This document shows positions 24,978 through 36,729 of a stretch of 64,000 nt of DNA, one piece after another; positions within the stretch are counted from its first letter, which is position 1, and each line of letters begins with the position of its first letter. The notes under the pieces were generated by a model that was given only the letters and a program-made list of their open reading frames with translations, had not been told where the DNA came from and did no database searches. The translations under genes were made by a program, and so were the position numbers. The DNA comes from Delphinapterus leucas (taxonomy: Eukaryota > Chordata > Mammalia > Artiodactyla > Monodontidae): assembly GCF_002288925.2 (NCBI RefSeq), contig NW_022098001.1:16003181-16067180 (forward strand), written 5' to 3'.

Positions 24978-24992
24978 AAAAGAAATGCTTGA
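24978..24992. repeat. Left target-site duplication of L1-B
   Basis: AAAAGAAATGCTTGA occurs here and at 31491-31505. It is a perfect 15-base match bracketing the L1. Confidence 0.92.
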
Positions 24993-25483
24993 GGGCGCCT
25001 CCAAGATGGCAGATAAGTAAGACATGGAGATCACCTTCCTCCCCACAAATACATCAAAACTACATCTATATGTGGAACAACTCTTACAGAACACCTACTG
25101 AATGCTGGTAGAAGACCTCAGAATTCCCAAGAGATGCCATCAGGCAACCTACATGCAGAGGTGGGGCCAAATCCAAAGTTGAACCCCAGGAGCTGTGTGA
25201 ACAATGAAGAGAAAGGGAAATTTCTCCCAGCACCCTCAGGAGCAGTGGACGAAATCTCCACAGTCAACTTGATGTACCCTTCATCTGTGGAATACGTGAA
25301 TAGACAAAAAATCATCTGAAAATTGAGGCGGTGGACTCCGGGAGCAACTGTAGACTTGGGGTTGGCTTTCTGCATCTAATTTGTTTCTGGTTTTATGTTC
25401 ATCTTAGTTTAGTATTTAGAGCTTATTATCATTGGCAGATTTGTTTATTGATTTGGTTGCTCTCTTCCTTTTTTTAAAATTTT

Positions 25484-25510
25484 GTATATATATATATATA
25501 TATATATATT
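25484..25510. repeat. (TA)n microsatellite in the L1-B 5' UTR
   Basis: An alternating TA run of about 26 bases lies inside the L1 5' UTR. L1-A lacks the whole segment that contains it. Confidence 0.85.
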
Positions 25511-26283
25511 CCTTTTGCTCTTTTTGTGAGTGTGTATGTGTATGCTTCTTTGTGTGATTTTATCTGCAGAGCTTTGCTTTTGCCATCTGTCCTAGGGTTC
25601 TGAATGACCTTTTTTTTTTTTTTTGTATAGGTTTTAGCACTTTTATTATTGGTAGGTTAGTTTTTTGGTTTGGTTGCTCTCTTCTTTCTGTCTCTTTTTT
25701 AATTACTTTTTTATTTTTAATAATTTTTTTTCTATTTTAATAGCTTTTATTCTTTTTTTTTCTTATTCTCCCTTAACTTCACAGCCATGTGGCTGACAGG
25801 GTCTTGGTGCTCTGGCTGACTGTCAGGCCTGAGCATCTGAGGTGGGAGAGCCGAGTTCAGGACATTGGTCAACCAGAGACCTCCAGGCCCCATGTGGTAT
25901 CAAATGGCAAAAGCTCTCCCAGAGATCTCCATCTCAATGCTAAGGCCCAGCTCCACTCAGTGACCAGCAAGCTACAGTGCTGGACACCCTATGCCAAACA
26001 ACTAGCAAGACAGGAACACAAACCCACACAGTAGCAGAAAGACTGCCTAAAATCATAATAAGGTCACAGACACTCCAAAAACACACCACTGGACATGGTC
26101 TGCTCACTAGAAAGACAGGATACAGCCTCATCCACCACAACACAGGCACCAGTCCCCTCCACCAAGAAGCCTACACAACCCACTGAAACAACATTACCCA
26201 CTGGAAGCACACAACAAAAACAACTGGAACTACGAACCTGCAGCCTGCAAAACAGAGACCACAAACACAATAAGTTAAGTAAA

Positions 26284-27176
26284 ATGAGAAGACAGAGAAA
26301 TATACAGCAGATGAAGGAGCAAGGTAAAAACCCACCAGACCAAACAAATGAAGAGGGAATAGGCAGTCTACCCAAAAAAGAATTCAGAGTAATGATAGTA
26401 AAGATGATCCAAATTCTTGGAAATAGAATGGAGAAAACACAAGAAACATTTAACAAGAAACTAGAAGAGCTAAAGAGAAAATAAACAAGGATGAACAACA
26501 CAATAAATGAAATTAAAAATTCTCTAGAAGGAATCAATAGCAGAATAACTGAGGCAGAAGAACGGATAAGTGACCTGGAAGATAAAATAGTGGAAACAAC
26601 TACTGCAGAGCAGAATAAAGAAAACAGAATGAAAACAATTGAGAACAATCTCAGAGACATCTGGGACAAAATAAAACACACCAACATTTGAATTAGAGGG
26701 GTCCCAAAAGAAAAAGAGAACACAAAGGGACTAAGAAAATATTTCAAGAGATTATACTTGAAAACTTCCCTAATATGGGTTAGGAAATAGTCAGTCAAGG
26801 GCAGGAGGCACAGAGAGCCCCATACAGGATAAATCCAAGGAGAAACATGTCAAGACACATATTAATCAAACTATCAAAAATTAAATACAAAGAAAAAATA
26901 TTAAAAGCAGCAAGGGAAAAGCAACAATTAACTTACAAATAAATCCCCATAAAGTTAACAGCTGATCTTTCAGCAGAAAATCTGCAAGCCAGAAAGGAGT
27001 GGCAGGACATATTTAAAGTGATGAAAGGGAAAAACCTACAACCAATATTAATCTACCAAGCAAGGAACTCAATCAGATACAATGGAGAAATTAAAATCTT
27101 TACAGACAAGCAAAAGCTATGATAATTCAACAGTATCAAACTAGCTCTACAACAAATGATAAAGGAACTTTTCTAG
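26284..27176 (+). pseudogene. L1-B ORF1 remnant (RNA-binding chaperone protein, broken)
   Basis: The start is the best preserved of the copies: from the ATG at 26284 the protein begins M-R-R-Q-R-N-I-Q-Q-M-K-E-Q-G-K. After 66 codons a TAA at 26482 interrupts it. The same frame resumes from 26491 (N-N-T-I-N-E-I-K-N-S-L-E-G) through the coiled-coil (ITEAEERISDLEDKI) until a TGA at 26689-26691, where CGA arginine is expected from family knowledge. Later parts shift frame before the family's usual TAG at 27174-27176. The role would be L1 RNA packaging. This copy is non-functional unless rescued in trans. Confidence 0.88.
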
Positions 27177-27234
27177 GCAGGAAACACAAGAGAAGGAAAA
27201 GACCTACAATAACAAACACAAAACAATTAAGAAC

Positions 27235-30200
27235 ATGGCAATACGAGCATACATATCGATAACTACCTTAACTGTAAATGGATTAAATGCACCAACCAAA
27301 AGACATAGACTGGCTGAAGAGATACAAAAACACGACCCATACATACGCTGTCTATAAGAGACCCATTTCAGTCCTAGGGACACATACAGACTGACAGTGA
27401 GGGGATGGAAAAAGATATTCCATGCAAATGGAAATCAAAAGAAAGCTGGAGTAGAAATTCTCATATCAGACAAAATAGACTTTAAAATAAAGACTATTAC
27501 AAGAGACAAAGAAGGACACTACATAATGATCAAGAGATCAATCCAAGAAGAAGATATGGCAATTGTAAATATTTATACACCCAACATAGGAGGACCTCAA
27601 TACATAAGGCAAATGCTAACAGCCATGAAAGAGGAAATCGAAAGTAACACGATAATAGTGGGGGACTTTAACACCCCACTTTCACCAATGGACAGATCAT
27701 CCAAAATGAAAATAAATAAGGCACACAAGCTTTAAATGATACATTAAATATGATGGATTTAATTGATATTTAAAGGGCATTCCATCCAAAAACAGAGGAT
27801 TACACTTTCTTCTCAAGGGCTCATGGAACATTCTCCAGGATAGATCATATCTTGGGTCACAAATCAAGCCTTGATAAATTTAAGAAAATTGAAATCATAT
27901 CAGGTATCTTTTCTTACCACAAAGCTATGAGACTAGATATCAATTATAGGAAAAAAACCTGTAAAAAAGGCAAACACATGGTGGCTAAACAATGCAATAC
28001 TAAATAATCAAGAGATCATTGAAGAAATCAAAGAGGAAATCAAAAAATACCTAGAAATAAATGACAATGAAAACACGACAACCCAAAAACCTATGGGATG
28101 CAGCAAAGGCAGTTTTAAGAGGGAAGTTTATATCAATACAATCCTACCTCAAGAAACAGGAGACATCTCAAATAAACAACCTAACCTTACCCTAAAGCAA
28201 TTAGAGAAAGAGGAACAAAAAAACCTCAAAGTTAGTAGAAGGAAAGAATTCATAAATATCAGATCAGAAATAAATGAAAAAGAAATTAAGGAAACAATAG
28301 CAAAGATGAATAAAAATAAAAACTGGTTATTTAAAAAAAAAAAAAAAATTGAAAAACCATTAGCCAAACTTATCCAAAAAAAAAAAAAAAAAAAGGAAGA
28401 AGACTCAAATCAATAGAATGAGAAATGAAAAAGAAGAAGTAACAACTGACAATGCAGACGTACAAAGGATCATGAGAGATTACTACAAGCAACAATATGC
28501 CAGTAAAATGGACAACCTGGAAGACATGGACAAATTCTTAGAAAAGCACAAACTTCTGAGACTGAACCAGGAAGAAATAGAAAATATAAGAGACCAATCA
28601 CAAGCACTGAAATTGAGACTGTGATTAAAAATCTTCCAACAGACAAAAGCCCAGGACCAGATGGCTTCACAAGCAAATTCTATCAAATATTTAGAGAAGA
28701 GCTAACACCTATCCTTCTCAAACTCTTCCAAAATATAGCAGAGGGAGGAACACTCCCAAACTCATTGTATGAGGCCACCATCACCCTGATACCAAAACCA
28801 GACAAGGATGTCACAAAGAAAGAAAACTACATACAGGCCAATATCACTGATGAACATACATGCAAAAATCCTCAACAAAATACTAGCAAACAGAACCCAA
28901 TACACATTAAAGGGATCATACACCATGACCAAGTGGGGTTTATCCCAGGAATGCAAGGGTTCTCCAATATATGCAAATCAATCAATGTGATAAACCATAT
29001 TAACAAATTGAAAGAAAAAAATCATATGATCAGCTCAAAAGATGCAGAAAAGCTTTCAAAAAAATTCAATAACCATTTATGATAAAAACCCTCCAGAAAA
29101 TAGGCATAGAGGGAACTTGCCTCAACATAATAAAAGCCATATATGACAAATCCACAACCAACACTGTTCTCAATGGTGAAAAACTGTAACCATTTTCACT
29201 AAGATCAGGAACAAGAGAAGGTTGCCCCACAGCCAACATCGTTCTCAATGGTGAAAAACTGTAACCATTTCCACTAAGATCAGGAACAAGACAAGGTTGC
29301 CCACTCTCACCACTCTTTGGAAGTTTTAGCCACAGTGATGAGAGAAGAAAAAAAATAAAAGCAATCCAAATCAGAACAGAAACAGTAAAACTGTCACTGT
29401 TTGCAGATGACATGATACTATACATAGAGAATCCTAAAGATGTTTCCAGAAAATTACTAGAGCTAATCAAAGAATTTGGTAAAGTAGCAGAATAGAAAAT
29501 TAATGCACAGAAATCTCTTGCATTCCTATACACTAATGATGAAATATCTGAAATATAATTTAAGGAAACACTCCCATTGACCATTGCAACAAAAGGAATA
29601 AAATACCTAGGAATGATCCTGCCTAAGGAGAGAAAAGACCTGCATGCAGATAACTATAAGAAAATGATGAAAGAAATTAATGATGATACAAACAGATGGA
29701 GAGATATACCATGTCTTGGATTGGAAGAATCAACATTGTGAAAATGACTATATTACGCAAAGCAATCTACAGATTCAAGTAATCCCTATCAAACAACCAA
29801 TGGCATTTTTCACAGAACTAGGACAAAAAATTTCACAACTTGTATGGAAACACAAAAGACAATGAATAGCCAAAGGAACTTTTAGAAAGAAAAACGGAGC
29901 TTGAGGAATCAGGCTCCCTTGCTTCAGACTATACTACAAAGTTACAGTAATAAAGACAGTATGGTACTGGCACAAAAGCAGAAATATAGATAAATGGCAC
30001 AGGATACAAAGCCCAGAGATAAACTCACACACATATGGTCACTTTATTTTTGATACAGGAGGCAAGACTATACAGTGGAGAAAAGACAGCCTCTTCAATA
30101 AGTGGTGCTGGGAAAACTGGACAATTACATGTAAAAGAATGAAATTAGAACACTCCTTAACACCATACACAAAATTAAACTCGTAATGGATTAAAGACCT

Positions 30201-31120
30201 AAATATAAGGCCAGACACTATAAATTTCTTAGAGGAAAACATAGGCAGAACACTCTACAACATAAATCACCGCAAGAATCTTTTGGACCCACCTCCTAGA
30301 GAAATGTAATTAAAAACAAAAATAAAGAAATGGGACCTAATGAAACTTCAAAGTTTTTGCACAGCAAGGAAACCATACACAAGATGAAAAGACAGCCCTC
30401 AGAATGGGAGAAACTTTTTGCAAATGAAGCAACTGACAAAGGCTTAATCTCCAAAATTTATGAGCAGCTCATGCAGCTCAATATCAAAAAAAACAAACAA
30501 CCCAATACAAAAATGGGCAGAAGACCTAAATATACATTTCTCCAAAGAAGATATACAGATTGCCAACAAACACATGAAAAGATGCTCAACATCACTAATC
30601 ATTGGAGAAATGCAAATCAAAACTACTATGAGGTATCTCCTCATACAAGTCAGAATAACCAACATCAAAAAATCTACAAATAATAAATCCTGGAGAGGGT
30701 GTGGAGGAAAGGGAACCCTCTTGCACTGTTTGTGGGAATGTAAATTGATACAGCCACTATGGAGAACACTATGGAGGTCCCTCAAAAACTAAAAATAGAA
30801 TTACCATACCACCCAGCAATCCCACTACTGGGCATATACCCTGAGAAAACCATAAGTCAAAAAGAGTCATGTACCACAATGTTCACTGCAGCTCTATTAA
30901 CAATAGCCAGGACATGGAAGCAACCTAAGTGTCCATCAACAGATGAGTGGATAAAGAAAATATGGCACATATATACAATGGAATAGTAGTCGGCCATAAA
31001 AAGAAACGAAATTGAGTTATTTGTAGTGAGGTGGATGGACCTAGAGACTCTCATACAGAGTGAAGTAAGTCAGAAAGAGTAAAACAAATACTGTATGCTA
31101 AACCATATATATAGAATCAA
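27235..31120 (+). pseudogene. L1-B ORF2 remnant (endonuclease/reverse transcriptase, broken)
   Basis: The ATG at 27235 opens the endonuclease domain (M-A-I-R-A-Y-I-S). The frame meets a TAA at about 27353 just before Glu-Thr-His, the same position as in L1-A. The same frame resumes at 27397 with GWKKIFHANGNQKKAGVEIL and reaches VGDFNTPLSPMDRSS at about 27655-27700, which keeps the Asp and Asn of the catalytic motif. Reverse-transcriptase pieces include [15 protein letters not shown] (about 28650), the duplicated RSGTR region (29155-29305) and intact F-A-D-D (29400-29411). The C-terminal [14 protein letters not shown] is near 30700. Two long A-runs at about 28330-28345 and 28377-28394 add frameshifts. 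Confidence 0.9.
29155..29304 (+). repeat. 75-bp tandem duplication inside L1-B reverse transcriptase
   Basis: The word GTTCTCAATGGTGAAAAACT occurs at 29166 and again at 29241. The two units are the same through 'CACTAAGATCAGGAACAAGA' apart from a few substitutions. Both carry the unusual 'CTGTAACC', where L1-A has 'CTGAAACC'. The period of 75 bp is 25 codons, so the frame is kept. Confidence 0.9.
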
Positions 31121-31490
31121 AAAAAAAAAAAGGTTCTAAAGAACCTAGGGCAGGACAGGAATAAAAACGCAGGAATAGAATATGGACTTGAGGACACAGA
31201 GAGGGGGAAGTGTAAGCTGCGATGAAGTGAGAGAGTGACATGGACATATATACAGTACCAAATGTAAAATAGATAGCTAGTGGGAAGCAGCCATATAGCA
31301 CTGGGAGATCAGCTCAGTGCTTTGTGTCCACCTAGAGGTTGGCATAGGGAGGGTGGGAGGGAGACACAAGAGGGAGGAGATACGGTGATGTATGTATATG
31401 TATAGCTGATTCACTTTGTTATACAGCAGAAACTAACACAGCATTGTAAAGCAATTATACTCCAAGAAAGATGTTAAAAAGTTTTTTTAA

Positions 31491-31505
31491 AAAAGAAATG
31501 CTTGA
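31491..31505. repeat. Right target-site duplication of L1-B
   Basis: The second copy of AAAAGAAATGCTTGA follows the L1 tail. Confidence 0.92.
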
Positions 31506-31740
31506 TTAATTTGACTACATTAGAACAGAAACGTTTATGCATCAAAAGCGTAAAGTAAAAAGAAAGTGAAAAGATATTTGCAATCCATATAATCACCCAG
31601 GGATTAGCATCCAGAAGAGTATCAAAAGAAATTCTACAAAATAATAAGTAAAATTTGAACAATTATTAGGAAAAATATAGACAAAGGATATGAATATGCA
31701 ATTCACAGAAGAAGAAACCCAAATTATGACTAAACCTGTG
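31506..31740 (+). repeat. Old L1M-type ORF2 C-terminal fragment
   Basis: 'TTTGACTACATTAGAACAGA', 'CCAGGGATTAGCATCCAGAA', 'TATAGACAAAGGATATGAAT' and 'CAATTCACAGAAGAAGAAAC' match the 3' part of L1 ORF2, decayed and without a frame. Confidence 0.65.
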
Positions 31741-32400
31741 GGGAAAAAAGGTGAATGATATTAAGGAAAATGTGAATTCAATCCACAGTGGTTTTTAATT
31801 TAGTATTTACTTTTTTAATCAGATTAGTTTAGATTCAAAAGAAAGCTTTCATTCAGATGGGTATGACCATAAATGGTTGCTGGGATTGTATCGTTAATAA
31901 TACTGTTCTGAATTTGACAGCTTGTCTACCTACCTTCAGAATCATGATGTGTGCTTTTGGATTACAGTGGAGATGAGCACAGATCTAGGGACCAACTGAA
32001 CCCTGTCTTGTCCCCTTGAGCATAATACCAACCATGTCTCCCCTAACTTTTTTAGTAAATATAAGTCTTTTCCTCCAAGTTTTGAGGTCTTTGAAGTTAG
32101 AAAAATGAGGGAGAATGGTATTTGTGAACTGAGGGAACTTGAAATGCCACCGAGCCAAACTGTTGTCTAATTACTTAAGGAAAGAAATTCAATTTTTGTA
32201 TGACCCAGTACCTTTTTTTCCTATTTTCCTTCCTGATGCTCAATTAATATCCATTTCAACTTAATGCTTACTGAAATCCCATCAGAAATGATGTAATTCA
32301 AATTTGTCAAATACTCTCCCCCACGAATTCCAATTTTTATAAATGACTTGCTCTTCTGCAAACTGAAGATGCCTTTGTAATGAATACAATCTGATTCCTC
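31741..32400. other. Single-copy DNA, no gene seen
   Basis: No repeat family, exon or RNA gene is recognised. Confidence 0.5.
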
Positions 32401-32404
32401 TACT

Positions 32405-32720
32405 TTTTTTTTCAGCAAATATTTATTGAGCACCTATAATGTTCCAGACACTGTTCCAGGCACTGGGGTTTTACTATGAATAAAAAATAAACTCTCTATT
32501 TTATGGAGCTTATGTTTAAGTGGACGAAAGTAGACAATAAGTTGAAAAAAGAAATATATAATATGTTAATATGTCTAGTGTTCTGAAGACTCTTTTTTTT
32601 AAGGATCAGGGGGCATGGTGATGGAAAGTACTATTTTAGATATTTTGGTAAAAAAAAAAAAAATCCGGATAAGAAGAAATTTGAATAAATGCTTGAGGGA
32701 AATAAGGAAGTAAGTCATGT
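32405..32720 (-). repeat. L2 LINE 3' region
   Basis: Antisense L2 in clear order: 'AAATATTTATTGAGCACCTA', 'CCAGACACTGTTCCAGGCAC', 'TTTTATGGAGCTTATGTTTA' and 'GGACGAAAGTAGACAATAAG', then a diverged interior with an A-run at about 32650. It is inactive. Confidence 0.75.
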
Positions 32721-33735
32721 GTTATCAAAAAATGAGTGCTCTGTATTTGTCAACAACGGAAACAAAATAGGTTAGTTTATGTTAGTTTAAGGTCTAAACT
32801 TTAGGAGGAAGATTCTAGCAACTAAATAAGAATAATATTTTAAATACACTATATCAAAGAATAATACTTTCTCTGGGGTAAAGAGAAAGTGATACAGTTT
32901 TTTGAAATTCTGCACACTCTCCTGCTAGTTGTATTATCAATTCTGTAAGCCTTGAAACACAGAAACATTTAACTTCTTTGATTCAATACAGATACATTTT
33001 AATCTTATTCTTATAAAAGTTTTGCTATAGAAAATGAAAGGGTCTGATGTTTGATTGAAGGCATCCATGTGATCCACCCATTTTTACCTAAGGTAGTTCA
33101 TAGCTTTCTCTCTGCTCTACATATTATCTTTCCACACAAACCCTTCCTCAAGTCAAGATACTGAAAAGATTACCAAGAAGCATGTGGACACTCTTGCAAA
33201 ACTCTTTAAAGAGTTTTCCACTATAAATTAGGTAAGCAAAATGTGATAATTGTATCTGAACTTTCCTGGGGACATTTAAAATACCAGTGGTAATTAGAGG
33301 ATTTGTTGTCACAATTTTCCAGGTAGCCCAACCAGCCTTTCCAATAACCCTGCTTTCTCAGGGGCTGAGTATAGGCTGACCTCAGCTACAAGTGCAACCA
33401 CCACTCCAGGCACTGACAAGTCTCTCTTTGTCCCCTACCCAGCCACCTAAACACATAGTCCACTCTGGAATCACTCTGTCTTCTGAGTTTCTAAGGTATA
33501 CTGGATGCACTCACACCAAGCATTACTCATCTCACATAGTCTTTCCTGGTAGGACATGTGGGCAATTGAAAGAGAACTGATATCAATGCAATCATTTCTG
33601 GTATGAAAAATATGATTAAGAACAAGGCACAGAAGGAATTTTTAAAGATAACCTGATCATAAATTAAACATGTAAAATAGCCACAGAATACTTGGGAAAT
33701 AAAATGGCAAATTAACCATTTGGAGAGCCATTCGT
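32721..33735. other. Single-copy DNA, no gene seen
   Basis: No exon or repeat family is recognised. The short frame at 33392-33580 has a low-complexity Ser/Thr/Pro composition and no domain. Confidence 0.5.
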
Positions 33736-33744
33736 TTTTTTAAA

Positions 33745-33960
33745 TTCATTCATTCACTTCATTATTTATTCAACAAACATTTTGTGAACATTTACTGTCC
33801 ATCGACTTTTTAATAGTGTCCGGAACTGAACAGTTATTTTGTAATATGATCACTGTCCTTGAAGAGCTAGTAGGTGACATAAACACATAAATTATTACAA
33901 TACAATTTGGTGAGTGCTTTGTTAAAGGTTTATGCAGTCAACTTAGACTGTGGAAAGGGA
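33745..33960 (-). repeat. L2 LINE 3' region
   Basis: 'ATTCATTCATTCACTTCATT', 'GTGAACATTTACTGTCCATC', 'CTTGAAGAGCTAGTAGGTGA' and 'ACAATTTGGTGAGTGCTTTG' follow antisense L2 or a close relative. It is ancient. Confidence 0.5.
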
Positions 33961-34139
33961 GGCCCAAATCCCACTCTGTGTTGGGGAGAAAAGAATGTCA
34001 AAGAAAGCTGCCTGGATATATTTTTTTCTTTGAATTTGAATAATCATTCTAATAATTTAGTGTATCAAAGCCCAGAATATTCCTTCACCATAAACACTGC
34101 ATAGATTAACAATTTCCCATTATTTGCACATGCTTATGT
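33961..34139. other. Short unique spacer
   Basis: No recognised feature. Confidence 0.4.
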
Positions 34140-35340
34140 GACTTTCCTTTAACTTTGTCATCAGTTACACCAAAACAATGGGGTTTACCGCCTTTTCCAG
34201 CCATTCTCAGAAATGCTCACTTCCTCCTGCCATCTCTTGGCCAGTGGTTTTTCCAGGAATAAATGATGACATGGTCTTAACTGCTTAACCGTACATGAAA
34301 CTATGGGGCCATTCTTGGAAATGCTGCATTCAGGGATTGACATGTGATCTGAACAGGCAAAAGATTTCACTTGTTCCGCTTGTATCCCTAAAAATTATCT
34401 TTCAAAGCAGAGACATTAGTCTCTGGAGAGAATTTGACCATATTTCCACAGTGGAGAAATATTTCAGCTAGTTTATAGGGTGCAGTTGATTTCTGCAGTG
34501 ATTTCCTCCTGAAGAGTAGATGAGCGTCAATAAAGGCTCATTCACGCTGAGCTTTCAGTAATCGACACATAAGGAACTTTAATGTAACTTGTTTTTACGT
34601 AATGCAGGATCATAAAATGCTTCATTTTTCTTCCCAATTCATAGTTGGAAGATTTATCATTAAGAGGTTTTATTGAAGGCCAGACCGTTCAAAAAAAAAA
34701 ATCTGAACAGTTTTTTCTCATTCTAGCAAAATCCTCCTGTTAAAGAACTGAAGTGCTTCATACACCCTAGTAATGGTACAGTAAATCACATTTTCTCATT
34801 TGGAACACTGTAATAGATTTCTCTACAGAGTGATTTATCATGCAACAATTAGGAACCCAAGGGAATTAGATGACCATTTTAAATTTTATCAGCTTGTTTC
34901 AATAAACTGTTAATGTGACCCTAATGTTTGGGAAGCACTTTAATATAATCAGATTTTGGTTGTTCAATCTACTGACATTAATGGCTACCTCATTAATCAT
35001 AGCATTCTCGCTGAGACCTTGGAGGCTGAGCTAAGTTCAGTGGACCAATTCTTACAATAATAAGAACAGGCAATTTTTGACAGGGAAATATTCTCACTTT
35101 AACTACAAAATGTATTTTGTTATTTCTTAGGAACTGACGGGGTAACTGGAAACTCTAAAAGCTTACAAAATAACAATTAAAAACCCTTTAGGCTTAGTTT
35201 CCAAATTGGTCAATTAAATCAAGACCTCACATAATTATTACCTATAATGATTTTCTATTATTTTAAAAGTATCGAGCTATACAACAAGACCTAAAATAGG
35301 CCAGGCGACAAATACATAATAAACGTCTGTCTTCCAAATG
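34140..35340. other. Repeat-free block, candidate conserved regulatory element
   Basis: About 1.2 kb has no recognisable repeat of any age, which stands out in this repeat-dense window. It contains homeodomain-type ATTA/TAAT words (for example 'GACATTAATGGC', 'CATTAATCATAG' and 'TGTTAATGTGACCC'), a TTACGTAATG word near 34596, and no usable open frame. Long-maintained, AT-rich, repeat-excluding DNA of this kind in gene deserts is typical of conserved enhancers. That is an inference from texture, since no alignment was possible. Confidence 0.4.
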
Positions 35341-36729
35341 TGGGTAGCATCTGATGGCTTGTGCAAATCCTGCAGCGCTTAAACATTCCTTCAGCTTTTA
35401 AAACCCTGTAGTTAATTCCTCAGTGATCTTTCAGGAGGGATATGAAAAAGGTACTATGGATGATTTATAAGATTTCAGGAAATTGTGTGTAAATGTAGGG
35501 GTCAATTTTAGTACTTTTGACTTTTTTTATTGTGATAATAGACACTCTCTCAGTCTCTTAAATGTCTATAGAACTAAAAGAAACAAGAATTTTTTTAAAA
35601 CCACAATATCACTATAGTTTTCTGCTTGGGTTACTATTATAAAACACCTTGATATGTCATGACTGGAAAAAAGGGCATAGTACCATCTGTTTCTAAAGTT
35701 ATGGTTTTGTTTTATTAATTTTTCTTGTTAAACAATAGAATATGATCTTATTGGGAACAGAGTTTATAAAGCCATATAGTTAGCTGAGAACAGAAAAATC
35801 AAGATGTTTTTAAGTCAGGCTAAAATGCCCCGTGCTTTAAAAAAATTTCATTTTTGGTTTCAAGAAAATCTCATCATTAAGTGTGTGGTTTATATTCTGG
35901 GTTTTATATTATCTGCAAAGATTAAACTACAGAAAGCACAGCCTTAAATATCAAATATAAAAAATCATAAAAGTGAAACCAAACATATTTTCTCAAAGCA
36001 GAAAATTTTTGGAAATGTAACATGACTGAATCACTATTCATATTTTTTTTAGTTCTCAACTTTTTATTTACTTAAAAATACATTATTTTGAATAAATATT
36101 CTTGGGTAGATAAGTTTAAGTTTATTCTATTGGACAGTAGTATGAGCCCTCTGAAAAGGTCTAGCACAATATGCCTTCTCAAGGTGACTGTGAATTTCAT
36201 TGCACATTCAGCCACCAAGTTCTTGTTGAATTCCTTTTATTTTACAGGTGCTATGTCTCCTAGACTCTGGAATCTGAAAATAACTTGCTATGCTAAGTGC
36301 ATGTTCTGTGCATAATAATACTATAAAGGTTGGAAAGAAATGATACCTATTTTGTCTAGCATTCAGCAGGCACTCAATTACTTGTTAAATGGATAAATAT
36401 ATTACTAGAATATATATTACTAGAATAACAAATAATAATCTTATTTGTTAATAATAACGAATAACATTTTAGAAACTGTGAACTATGTAATTCTCCATAT
36501 AACCAGAAGTCCTTCATTGGAGGACTTCCTGTTTTAGGACAGATTACTTGTAGGGAAAGGTGATGCTGTGAAAGCAAAGATAAAGGTGATTTGGTTTTCA
36601 GATCTGTTAAACAGCCTAGGTTAAATTTATTGTCTGCCAGGTTAGAATTTTAAAACTGTTCTTCAAAACCAAACAGTTCCCTATTTGGAAAATGTGGTGA
36701 ACATGCAAACACAATTGCTCAGATCTCCT
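35341..36729. other. Single-copy DNA, no gene seen
   Basis: AT-rich sequence. A short 'CATTCAGCAGGCACTCAATT' piece at about 36359-36395 may be an L2 or MIR 3' terminus. A small local repeat of 'ATATATTACTAGAATA' occurs at about 36396-36427. Confidence 0.45.

Larger units (their letters stand above)
24993..31490 (+). mobile_element. L1-B: near-full-length LINE-1, inactive, with TSDs
   Basis: A 6.5-kb LINE-1 of the same lineage as L1-A. It opens with 'GGGCGCCTCCAAGATGGCAG', the classic L1 5' end, and closes with 'CAATTATACTCCAAGAAAGA' and a T/A-rich tail. The 15-base TSDs make the boundaries exact. About 0.9-1 kb of 5' UTR is missing after about 25128 compared with L1-A, so the element joins 'AGAATTCCCAAG' directly to the segment at L1-A about 6615. 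ORF1 has an early stop. ORF2 has stops, frameshifts and a 75-bp internal duplication. Confidence 0.93.

Noticed and set aside
26064..26798. A 244-codon minus-strand open frame, the longest in the window
   Set aside because: It is the antisense shadow of L1-B ORF1 and its leader. Similar antisense frames occur over L1-A (7433-7765) and L1-D (62313-62606).
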